Origin: Bacteroidota bacterium | GTDB lineage: Bacteria > Bacteroidota > Bacteroidia > Sphingobacteriales > Sphingobacteriaceae | Length of the DNA stretch: 24,391 nt | Assembly: GCA_013288465.1 (NCBI GenBank) | Contig: JABDBT010000029.1 | Span: 1 to 24,391 of the forward strand | Direction of reading: 5' to 3' | In this document: positions 16,415 to 23,074 of the stretch, one piece after another | How the letters are laid out: the number at the start of each line of letters is the position of its first letter | How positions within the stretch are numbered: the first letter of the stretch is position 1 | Made by a program: the position numbers and the translations under genes | The notes under the pieces: generated by a model | Databases searched by the model: none | What the model saw: only the letters and a program-made list of their open reading frames with translations | What the model was told of the DNA's origin: nothing

Positions 16415-16672
16415 TTATTTACTTTCCGTAGATAGTTATGAAGAGCTCGGGCCCTTTAAATAAAACCCACTCAACTATGGTTGAATGAATGTGTTTGGTG
16501 GTTTCTGTTAGATGTTTCATGTTGTGATATATTCAATTGCCGTGCCTGAATATTACTTATCAGACCATGGGTACAAATTTAAGTTTAATTGTAACCAGAA
16601 AAATACTTAATCAATCATTTGATTAACAAATGACAGTCCCTTTACGCTCAGATGACTTTACCATGGTATAGA
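16415..16672. other. Intergenic stretch between mscS and the groEL terminator
   Basis: About 260 bp with no convincing ORF, tRNA or riboswitch. It is AT-rich with a GAGCTCGGGCCC patch at 16443-16454. It must hold the mscS promoter, but the best -7-like minus-strand match is only TAACTTTA near 16401-16408, so no promoter is called. Confidence 0.4.
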
Positions 16673-16716
16673 AAAGCAAAACCCCTGTCTATAAAAATAG
16701 ACAGGGGTTTTGCTTT
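16673..16716. terminator. Terminator after groEL
   Basis: A perfect 20-bp stem (16673-16692 / 16697-16716) with an AAAA loop; the core is ACCCCTGTC. T/A-rich flanks of the stem supply U runs for both directions. It lies 88 bp past the groEL stop on the minus strand. Confidence 0.85.
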
Positions 16717-16795
16717 AAGTCAGAAGTCTTTAGTCCTAAGTCAAAAGCCTTAAATCCCAACTCAGGACTTAAGACTTTCGACTAATGACTTGGCC
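16716..16795. repeat. Inverted array of 7-bp units (NNAGTCN type) at the groEL 3' end
   Basis: From 16716 to about 16757 units such as TAAGTCA, GAAGTCT, TTAGTCC, TAAGTCA follow each other every 7 bp. From 16761 to 16793 the same kind of unit occurs on the other strand (read inward: CAAGTCA, TTAGTCG, AAAGTCT, TAAGTCC). The arms keep a 7-bp register but pair imperfectly. The design is the same as elements A-C, with a different unit. Confidence 0.7.
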
Positions 16796-16803
16796 CGGGG
16801 GCA

Positions 16804-18441
16804 TTACATCATACCACCCATACCGCCGCCACCCATTGGAGGATGGCCACCGGCTGCTGCTTCTTCTGGATCATCAGCTAAAACGCATTCTGTTGTTAAC
16901 AACATGGCTGCAATTGAAGCTGCGTTCTCTAAAGCTACTCGGCCTACTTTGGTAGGATCAATAACACCTGCTTTGATCAAATTTTCGTACTTATCAGTAC
17001 GGGCGTTATAACCAAAATCAGCTTTACCTTCTTTAACTTTTTGAACAACTATTGAACCTTCAATGCCGGCGTTTTCGCAAATCTGGCGCAAAGGCTCTTC
17101 AATTGCACGACGGATGATCTGGATACCTGTATTTTCGTCTTCGTTATCACCTTTTAGGTCAACTAAGGCTTCAACCGCACGGATGAAAGCAACGCCACCA
17201 CCTGCAACTATACCTTCTTCAACAGCGGCACGGGTTGCATGTAAAGCATCATCAACACGATCTTTCTTTTCTTTCATTTCAACTTCAGAAGCTGCACCAA
17301 TATATAATACGGCAACACCACCTGATAGTTTAGCTAAACGCTCTTGCAACTTCTCTTTATCATAATCAGAAGTTGTAGTTTCCATTTGGCTTTTGATCTC
17401 GTTAACACGGCCTTTTATAGTATCAGGATTGCCAATACCATCAATAATGGTTGTATTATCTTTATCAATAGTGATTTTTTCGGCCTGGCCTAACATTGAA
17501 AGATCAGCGGTTTCTAATTTATAACCTCTTTCTTCTGATATTACGGTACCGCCTGTTAAAACAGCTATATCTTCTAATATCGCTTTACGACGATCGCCAA
17601 AACCAGGGGCTTTAACAGCAGCAACTTTTAACGAGCCGCGTATTTTGTTAACTACCAAAGTAGCTAACGCTTCACCGTCAAGGTCTTCAGCAATAATTAA
17701 TAAAGGTTTGCCTGTTTGAACTTGTTTTTCCAATATCGGCAACAATTCCTTCATCGAAGAAATCTTTTTGTCGTAGATCAGGATGTATGGGTTTTCCAAC
17801 TCAACTTCCATTTTGTCGGAGTTGGTTACAAAGTACGGAGAAAGGTAACCACGGTCAAACTGCATACCTTCAACAGTTTTAACTTCAGTTTCAGTTCCTT
17901 TAGCTTCTTCAACAGTAATTACACCCGAAGTACCAACTTTTTTCATGGCATCGGCAATCATTTCGCCAATAACTTCGTCGTTATTTGCCGAGATAGATGC
18001 TACTTGTTTGATTTTGCTAAAGTCATCGCCAACATCCTGTTTTTGTGATCTTAAGTTTTCGACAACAACTTTTACAGCTTTGTCAATACCGCGTTTCAAA
18101 TCCATTGGGTTAGCGCCTGCTGCTACGTTTTTAATACCCGCAGTAACAATGGCTTGTGCCAGTACAGTAGCTGTGGTAGTGCCATCACCTGCAATATCAG
18201 CAGTTTTTGAAGCTACTTCTTTAAGCATCTGGGCACCCATATTTTCAATAGCGTCTTTCAACTCTATTTCTTTTGCCACGGTTACACCATCTTTTGTAAT
18301 AACAGGTGAACCGAATTTTTTATCAATAATTACGTGACGACCTTTTGGGCCTAACGTTACCTTAACCGCGTTAGCTAAAATATCAACGCCTCTTTTTAGA
18401 GCGTCGCGTGCTTCAACATTGTATTTAACTTGTTTTGACAT
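16804..18441 (-). CDS. groEL: Chaperonin GroEL (60 kDa)
   Basis: The 545-residue Hsp60 subunit of the folding chamber, acting with GroES in the cytoplasm. Seen: N-terminal [19 protein letters not shown], the ATPase [10 protein letters not shown] loop, the apical-domain stretch [23 protein letters not shown] and the C-terminal G-G-M-G-G-M-M tail. All are normal for a housekeeping copy. It is downstream of groES with a 94-bp gap containing an inverted repeat. A strong terminator follows. Confidence 0.98.
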   Translation of the reverse strand: MSKQVKYNVEARDALKRGVDILANAVKVTLGPKGRHVIIDKKFGSPVITKDGVTVAKEIELKDAIENMGAQMLKEVASKTADIAGDGTTTATVLAQAIVTAGIKNVAAGANPMDLKRGIDKAVKVVVENLRSQKQDVGDDFSKIKQVASISANNDEVIGEMIADAMKKVGTSGVITVEEAKGTETEVKTVEGMQFDRGYLSPYFVTNSDKMEVELENPYILIYDKKISSMKELLPILEKQVQTGKPLLIIAEDLDGEALATLVVNKIRGSLKVAAVKAPGFGDRRKAILEDIAVLTGGTVISEERGYKLETADLSMLGQAEKITIDKDNTTIIDGIGNPDTIKGRVNEIKSQMETTTSDYDKEKLQERLAKLSGGVAVLYIGAASEVEMKEKKDRVDDALHATRAAVEEGIVAGGGVAFIRAVEALVDLKGDNEDENTGIQIIRRAIEEPLRQICENAGIEGSIVVQKVKEGKADFGYNARTDKYENLIKAGVIDPTKVGRVALENAASIAAMLLTTECVLADDPEEAAAGGHPPMGGGGMGGMM

Positions 18442-18463
18442 ACTTTTTTAATTTTGAATGAGT

Positions 18464-18522
18464 GAATTAGTGAATTATTGAGTTCGGATTGATCATTAGT
18501 AAATTCAATAATTCACTAATTC
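18464..18522. repeat. Inverted repeat between groES and groEL (TGAATTAG-type units)
   Basis: A perfect 18-bp inverted repeat (18464-18481 / 18505-18522) with a 23-bp loop, made of roughly 8-bp units such as GAATTAGT and GAATTATT. In the groES-groEL message it would form a stem whose groEL-proximal foot lies 22 nt before the groEL ATG. It could influence the relative yield of the two proteins. Confidence 0.8.
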
Positions 18523-18535
18523 AATCCCTCAATAA

Positions 18536-18829
18536 TTAAAGCGTCGCGAAGATATCAGCTTCACGCATGATCAGGTATTCTTTACCATCAATGGTAATTT
18601 CGGTACCTGCATATTTACCATATAAAACTTCGTCACCTACTTTATAGGCCATTGGAATAAGGCTGCCGGATATATCAGCATATCTACCGGGGCCAACGGC
18701 CACTACAGTGCCTTTTTGAGGTTTTTCTTGTGCTGTTTCAGGGATGTAAATTCCTGACGCAGTTTTTGTTTCGGCAGCAGCAGCTTCAACAACTACTCTG
18801 TCTGCGCTAGGTTTAATTTTTAATGACAT
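18536..18829 (-). CDS. groES: Co-chaperonin GroES (10 kDa)
   Basis: The 97-residue lid of the GroEL chamber. Seen: L-K-I-K-P-S-A-D-R-V-V-V-E, the mobile-loop region E-T-K-T-A-S-G-I-Y-I-P, V-V-A-V-G-P-G-R, and G-D-E-V-L-Y-G-K-Y-A-G-T-E-I at the end. Length and order are normal. It is first in the groES-groEL operon. No CIRCE operator (TTAGCACTC-N9-GAGTGCTAA) is visible upstream, so HrcA control is not supported by sequence. Confidence 0.97.
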   Translation of the reverse strand: MSLKIKPSADRVVVEAAAAETKTASGIYIPETAQEKPQKGTVVAVGPGRYADISGSLIPMAYKVGDEVLYGKYAGTEITIDGKEYLIMREADIFATL

Positions 18830-19014
18830 AGTTAATATAAATTTTTAATTTAAGTTTTATGTGTATGCTTCCATTCAACATCAATTATGCCAAGCAAATG
18901 AAAACGCTGTTATTGACATATTTTTATTACTGCAATGCCATATTTACCTATTTGGTTATTTTCAGTTTACAACCATTTAAAGTATCAATGCCATCATGTC
19001 AGTAGCGTTTTAAC

Positions 19015-19044
19015 AAAAAAGGCCCTGGAAAGTTCCAAAGCCTT
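19015..19044 (-). terminator. Rho-independent terminator after secG
   Basis: On the minus strand an AAGGC...GCCTT stem with an inner TGGAA/TTCCA pairing is followed by six T. It ends the minus-strand operon 60 bp after the secG stop and separates it from groES. Confidence 0.85.
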
Positions 19045-19103
19045 GTTGTTTTATGTTTAACCCCGATGTGCTGAATAGCTATCCGGGCGGGACCAATGTC
19101 AAA

Positions 19104-19460
19104 TTATTTTTTAATCGGTTGTTGCACAGGTGGCACAGCGCCGGGTGCAGTAAGCGGCGCAGTTGCCGGTGAGTTTGCAGGTAGCGTTAGTGATTTATCC
19201 ACACGGGTGTCATGTACCGCACTGGCTGTTGATGAACCATTTTTTGCAACCACATTGATCATCAGCGATAAAACCATTAAAGTAATAGCCAATACCCAAG
19301 TGCCTTTTTCTAAAAAGTCGCCTGTTTTTTGCACGCCCATTAATTGCGATTGGCTCGAAAAATTGGAGGTTAAGCCACCGCCCTTGGGGTTTTGAATCAA
19401 TACAATGCATCCCAACAGGATACATACAATAACAACAATGATCAATAATACTAAATACAT
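19104..19460 (-). CDS. secG: Preprotein translocase subunit SecG
   Basis: A small membrane subunit that helps SecYE move proteins across the inner membrane. The 118-residue product has two membrane helices (about 3-22 and 53-72) joined by the conserved Q-N-P-K-G-G-G-L loop, followed by a Pro/Ala-rich tail (APLTAPGAVPPVQQPIKK), common in Bacteroidota SecG. It lies 10 bp after the TPR-like gene stop and before the terminator, at the end of an envelope-biogenesis operon that includes lptE. Confidence 0.92.
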   Translation of the reverse strand: MYLVLLIIVVIVCILLGCIVLIQNPKGGGLTSNFSSQSQLMGVQKTGDFLEKGTWVLAITLMVLSLMINVVAKNGSSTASAVHDTRVDKSLTLPANSPATAPLTAPGAVPPVQQPIKK

Positions 19461-19469
19461 TTCTTTATA

Positions 19470-19835
19470 TTAATTGGGTTTCTTTTCTAACTGTTCAATT
19501 TGGCTTGCAAAGTAAAGGCTTTTTTCCGGGAATTTCAACATCAATTTTTTATATGTTAATATAGCCTTTTGATATAGCATTTGTTCGGTATAAATACGGG
19601 CCAGCGTTTCGGTTACCAGGTCCTCGCGGTCTTCCGAGCTTTTTTTTGCCTTGTTTTCATTATTCGGCTGGATATGAGCAGGGTGCTTTATATGCGGTTC
19701 GGCCTGTATAAATCTTTTGATGATCTTGTCTTCCTTGCGCTCGGGAGGTTGCTCGTTGAGCATTACAGGTGTATTACGCTCTAATTCGTCAATGGCGTTC
19801 AGGTTAAAAATATTCTCAACGTATTGTTGTTGCAA
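19470..19835 (-). CDS. C-terminal part of a two-piece TPR-like protein (frameshifted)
   Basis: This reading frame has only a weak TTG start (19833-19835) and reads on upstream as ...KKNPPDELQQQYVEN, i.e. directly into the A8 run at 19849-19856 where the preceding 327-residue frame ends five codons later. Taking out one A joins the two frames to ...AAQKNPPDELQQQYVEN.... The C-terminal 60 residues contain a TPR-like pair of helices (VTETLARIYTEQMLYQKAILTY and the following LKFPEKSLYFASQIEQL), so this is almost certainly the end of the upstream protein, not a separate gene. Function unknown. Confidence 0.75.
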   Translation of the reverse strand: MQQQYVENIFNLNAIDELERNTPVMLNEQPPERKEDKIIKRFIQAEPHIKHPAHIQPNNENKAKKSSEDREDLVTETLARIYTEQMLYQKAILTYKKLMLKFPEKSLYFASQIEQLEKKPN

Positions 19836-19839
19836 TTCA

Positions 19840-20823
19840 TCAGGCGGGTTTTTTTTGAGCCGCAGGTGTGGTGCCTATATTTTTTGTTCCGGCATTATTA
19901 TATACATAGGGTTGATATATAGCCGCATGTTCCCTACGGGTTTTATCAAGCCACCACATAAAAGTATAAGGCAGTTTTTCATCATTATACTTTGATACTT
20001 CGTGGTTTTCGTTAATGTCCGGGGGGGCATTTTCTGCCGGGATACCTGCAATACCTTCGTTTTTCGTAAAACCACCATCAAATACAAAATGATCGGTAGC
20101 AGTTATTTTGCTTTCACTATCGTTTATATCCGAACCCGCTGTTTCGGTTTGATACACCGCTAACTGTTCCAGGCTAATGTCTTCAATACTTACAATTTCG
20201 TCATATATTTCATCCTCAATATCCTGGTGAAAATATTCAGTTTTGTCTTCATATTCAGGTACGGGTTCACTTTCTGTGCCTTCAACCTCTTTATAAGCTT
20301 CTGTTAAATGCGCAGCGCCCGTATCTGCATCATTTTCTTCTGTAAGTATATGATCTTGGGCCTCAGCCTTACCTACATTTTGATCAACCTCGGCTATATT
20401 GGCAAACGGGTCGTAAGCTGTTTCAACTGCTGTTGTTGTGTCCTCTTTTGCGCTTTCTTCTTCTGCTGCGGCCACATGTGTTGTTTCAATTTCAGCGATC
20501 GGTAAATCTGTATTAGTATTTGCTAATGAAGTTTCACGTACGCTTAAAGGCTTATCGATCCCGGCAATTTGCGCCGAAGTTACAACGGGTAAACTATCAG
20601 GCGTGTTAACTATTTTATATAAGGTAGCGGGATCAAAGTAAGTTACTGCCTTTTTTACATTTTGCGCTTCGCCGTTACCGGCAAGCAATGCTCTTAAAAT
20701 GCCGCTTTGCGGAAATTCATTAACCAGCGACTGCACATCAATAGTATATGCATATTTAACATCAGCCGGATGGGCTAATACATCCCATAATGCATCATTG
20801 TCTTTATTATCTAAATATTCCAC
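19840..20823 (-). CDS. N-terminal part of the same TPR-like protein
   Basis: Starts at GTG (20821-20823), the only plausible start between the lptE stop (20845) and the conserved-looking E-Y-L-D-N. The first 70 residues (WDVLAHPADVKYAY..DVQSLVNEFPQSGILRALLAG) look like a TPR/helical module, followed by a long acidic low-complexity middle (many Glu, Asp, Thr) and a W-W-L-D-K-T-R-R-E-H stretch. The TGA stop at 19840-19842 follows the A8 tract by five codons. In frame-restored form the protein would be about 450 residues. It lies between lptE and secG, which suggests a structural envelope role, but no specific function is known. Confidence 0.8.
   Translation of the reverse strand: MEYLDNKDNDALWDVLAHPADVKYAYTIDVQSLVNEFPQSGILRALLAGNGEAQNVKKAVTYFDPATLYKIVNTPDSLPVVTSAQIAGIDKPLSVRETSLANTNTDLPIAEIETTHVAAAEEESAKEDTTTAVETAYDPFANIAEVDQNVGKAEAQDHILTEENDADTGAAHLTEAYKEVEGTESEPVPEYEDKTEYFHQDIEDEIYDEIVSIEDISLEQLAVYQTETAGSDINDSESKITATDHFVFDGGFTKNEGIAGIPAENAPPDINENHEVSKYNDEKLPYTFMWWLDKTRREHAAIYQPYVYNNAGTKNIGTTPAAQKKPA
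19849..19856 (-). other. A8 homopolymer at the frameshift
   Basis: Eight A on the coding (minus) strand, preceded by C and followed by CCC. Reading eight A gives AQKKPA-stop; reading seven A (or ten) continues into NPPDELQQQYVEN. A run of this length supports either sequencing error or RNA polymerase slippage. Confidence 0.75.
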
Positions 20824-20844
20824 GCGGATGAAGCTACGAAATGG

Positions 20845-21376
20845 TTACCAATTATTAAAGGCCTTGTTTAAAATATCATCAATTATCTGTTTATCTATAG
20901 CCTGTATCAATGTTTGTTCCTGCGATATTTCATCGCCTGTATAGTTAATTGTTTTGGTAAAGTCCGTGTCAAAATCCAGCTTTTTATTAGGGTCGTTAGC
21001 TTTTGTACTATTAAATACAAATTTAACATGTACGGTAATGGATAATACAGATGCCCCGGCAATAGGCGCAACATTATTATTAGTGGCTTGTATAGATACC
21101 GGCGCGATATGAAAATCAGTAATAGCGCCGGTAAAACTGGCGTTACCTTCGCCGGCTACAATGCTCACACGCGTTGTAGTGCGTATCCTGTCTTTTAACG
21201 CCTCGGTAAATTGCTGGCTCAGGTTACTTACTACCAGCGCAGCGTTATTTTCAAAAAAGCCAACATTAACGGTCCTCAGCTCATCCGGGATAGAGAGACT
21301 TTTTAACGAATAGCATCCGGGACTAAGAAAAAACCAAAGTGCCCAATGTTACAACAACCCCCAATAATCTTTTCAT
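20845..21376 (-). CDS. lptE: LptE-like LPS-assembly lipoprotein, frame broken near the start
   Basis: LptE plugs LptD in the outer membrane for LPS insertion. The intact portion (about 20845-21345) reads GCYSLKSLSIPDELRTVNVG..., F-T-E-A-L-K-D-R-I-R-T-T-T, G-N-A-S-F-T-G-A-I-T-D-F, A-P-I-A-G-A-S, ending A-F-N-N-W, matching the Bacteroidota LptE pattern. No start codon exists in this frame upstream of the Cys: a TAA precedes 12 codons without ATG, GTG or TTG. A shifted frame gives ATG at 21374-21376, MKRLLGVVVTLGTLVF, then a stop. Deleting one T from the T6 tract (21328-21333) fuses both into MKRL...TLVFLSPGCYSLK, a lipoprotein signal of normal length (the residue 3 before Cys is Ser, less usual). 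The ATG is 6 bp after the sigma-54 activator stop. Confidence 0.7.
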
Positions 21377-21382
21377 CCCTGT

Positions 21383-22624
21383 TTATAAATTTAATTCTTT
21401 GATCTTCCGGTACAATGTTCTTTCGGATATGCCCAACTCATTGGCCGCCAATTTGCGTTTTCCTTTATGCTTTTTTAACGCTTTGCGTATCAGGTCTGAC
21501 TCTTTTTCAATAAGCGATAATGACTCTTCTACCTCTTCGGCATCATGTGTTATATTATAAGCGTCGGCATTGTTGTTATTGGTATTATTAACGGGCTGCT
21601 GCAAGGTAAATTGTGCTTCCTGGTTACCGGGTAATTCAATATCGCGGTATAGTTGTTTTAGCGTTTGCGCATTGTTGGCGTAGTTTGGTGTAACCCCGCC
21701 ATGCTCTATCATTTCGGCAACCAATTTCTTTAGTTCGATCATATCGCGCTTCATATCAAACAAAACTTTGTATAAGATATCACGCTCAGAAAAATCTTCC
21801 TTAGGCTGGTTTTCAATGCGCATAGGCAAATTACGCCCACTCGCCTCATGCGGAATATAGGTAAGCAACGTTTGGGCGGTAATTACACGGTCGCGCTCCA
21901 ATACGGCTAACTGCTCGGCCATGTTTTTTAACTGGCGCACATTGCCCGGCCACGAATAATTAATTAGTACCTGTTGTGCATCCTCATCTAACTGTATAGG
22001 CGGCGTGCGGTATTTATCGGTAAAATCTGACGTAAACTTGCGGAACAATAAATAAATATCTTCCTTCCTGTCGCGCAAGGGCGGTATGCGTAACGGAACA
22101 GTATTTAAGCGATAGTACAGATCTTCCCTGAACTTGCCATTTTTAACCGCCTCGTAAACGTCAACATTGGTAGCGGCAATTACCCGCACATTTGTTTTCT
22201 CAACTTTTGACGAACCTACCCTGATGTATTGCCCCGACTCCAATACCCGCAACAAACGGGCCTGTGTGCCCAAAGGCATTTCGGCAATTTCGTCCAGAAA
22301 AATAGTTCCACCATTTACGGTTTCAAAATAACCCTTACGCTCGCCCACGGCGCCTGTATAGGACCCTTTTTCGTGCCCGAATAATTCAGAATCAATAGTC
22401 CCTTCGGGAATGGCGCCACAATTCACTGCTATGAACGGCCCATGCTTGCGCGGGCTCATCTGGTGAATAATATGCGAGAATACCTCTTTACCACTGCCGC
22501 TCTCGCCGGTAATTAAAACAGATATATCCGTTGGCGCTACCTGGTTAGCAATATTTATAGCCCGGTTTAATAAAGGCGAATTGCCTATAATACCGAAGCG
22601 TTGTTTAATTTCTTGTATTTCCAT
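21383..22624 (-). CDS. Sigma-54-dependent activator (AAA+ plus Fis-type HTH, no receiver domain)
   Basis: About 413 residues from the ATG at 22622-22624; the longer frame reaching 22657 is only heptamer repeat read as protein. The AAA+ domain begins near residue 10: Walker A G-E-S-G-S-G-K-E, the sigma-54 contact loop G-S-Y-T-G-A (consensus GAFTGA), Walker B G-G-T-I-F-L-D-E-I-A-E, R-L-N-T-V-P-L-R-I-P-P-L-R-D-R-K-E-D-I and W-P-G-N-V-R-Q-L. The C-terminus has a Fis-like HTH (G-K-R-K-L-A-A-N-E-L-G-I-S-E-R-T-L-Y-R-K-I). There is no N-terminal receiver, GAF or PAS domain. It is 6 bp before lptE, so it is likely cotranscribed with lptE and the following genes. Confidence 0.9.
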   Translation of the reverse strand: MEIQEIKQRFGIIGNSPLLNRAINIANQVAPTDISVLITGESGSGKEVFSHIIHQMSPRKHGPFIAVNCGAIPEGTIDSELFGHEKGSYTGAVGERKGYFETVNGGTIFLDEIAEMPLGTQARLLRVLESGQYIRVGSSKVEKTNVRVIAATNVDVYEAVKNGKFREDLYYRLNTVPLRIPPLRDRKEDIYLLFRKFTSDFTDKYRTPPIQLDEDAQQVLINYSWPGNVRQLKNMAEQLAVLERDRVITAQTLLTYIPHEASGRNLPMRIENQPKEDFSERDILYKVLFDMKRDMIELKKLVAEMIEHGGVTPNYANNAQTLKQLYRDIELPGNQEAQFTLQQPVNNTNNNNADAYNITHDAEEVEESLSLIEKESDLIRKALKKHKGKRKLAANELGISERTLYRKIKELNL

Positions 22625-22635
22625 GGTTTTTTTAA

Positions 22636-23074
22636 AGAACCAAGAGTCAAGATTCAAGAATCAAGACCTGTTCAATTGTCATTATTTTAAATTATCCCTG
22701 AATGCAAAAATCATTTTTTGAACTTCAGCAGTAAGCATCAGACATTCTTTTAATCTTTCAGTATTTCCATAATTTCTTCTTTCGCAGATAAGCAATTGCG
22801 TTTCCAATTCAAAAGAAGATGTTAGCGCTGTAGTTAAGAACTCGGAAAAATGATTAATTGTTCGTTTCCCTGAACCCTCTGCAATATTAGAAGGGATTGA
22901 ACAAGAGCATCTATTAATTTGATCTATTAAGTTAAATCGTTCGTTTGTTGGCAAATCAGCAATATAATACAAAGCTAGGTCTGTAAGATCCATAGATTTT
23001 TGCCATATCTTCAAGTTTTTAAAATTGTGCATATACCTGTCTTTCTTGGCTCTTGAATCTTGGCTCTTGGTTCT
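22636..23074. mobile_element. Heptamer-bounded cassette carrying a four-helix-bundle gene (element C)
   Basis: 31-bp terminal inverted repeats (22636-22666 and 23044-23074) match at 28 of 31 positions, both starting AGAACCAAGAG at the outer end and made of AGANNCA units. They enclose just the four-helix-bundle gene, starting 12 bp before its ATG and ending 15 bp after its stop. The outer right end supplies the last two bases of the miaB stop codon; the left end lies 11 bp before the sigma-54 activator ATG. No transposase and no convincing target duplication (only AA on each side) are visible, so mobility is inference. Confidence 0.6.
22682..23032 (-). CDS. Four-helix-bundle protein, IVP/S23 type
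   Basis: A 116-residue protein of the family first found in intervening sequences of 23S rRNA genes (related in fold to the Avd accessory protein of diversity-generating retroelements). Seen: F-K-N-L-K-I-W-Q-K-S-M-D-L at the start, the signature C-S-I-P-S-N-I-A-E-G-S-G-K-R, L-T-T-A-L-T-S-S-F-E-L-E-T-Q-L-L, and a final long helix. ATG at 23030-23032 is chosen because the extension up to 23080 is translated heptamer repeat. It sits inside paired heptamer arms (22636-23074). The molecular function of free-standing members is not established; RNA or nucleic-acid binding is the usual suggestion. Minus-strand, like its neighbours. Confidence 0.88.
   Translation of the reverse strand: MHNFKNLKIWQKSMDLTDLALYYIADLPTNERFNLIDQINRCSCSIPSNIAEGSGKRTINHFSEFLTTALTSSFELETQLLICERRNYGNTERLKECLMLTAEVQKMIFAFRDNLK

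Noticed and set aside
16561..16672. Small RNA or riboswitch between mscS and groEL
   Set aside because: Two CCATGG sites and AT-rich text are seen but no stable conserved structure apart from the groEL terminator.
17716..18048. Forward ORFs antisense to groEL
   Set aside because: Shadows caused by groEL codon use; no homology-like pattern or promoter.
18830..18960. CIRCE or other heat-shock operator upstream of groES
   Set aside because: No TTAGCACTC/GAGTGCTAA pair is present, and no well-spaced -33/-7 pair could be assigned.
22625..22657. Longer N-terminus of the sigma-54 activator
   Set aside because: The added residues are translated heptamer repeat ending at a normal ATG with the conserved protein start.
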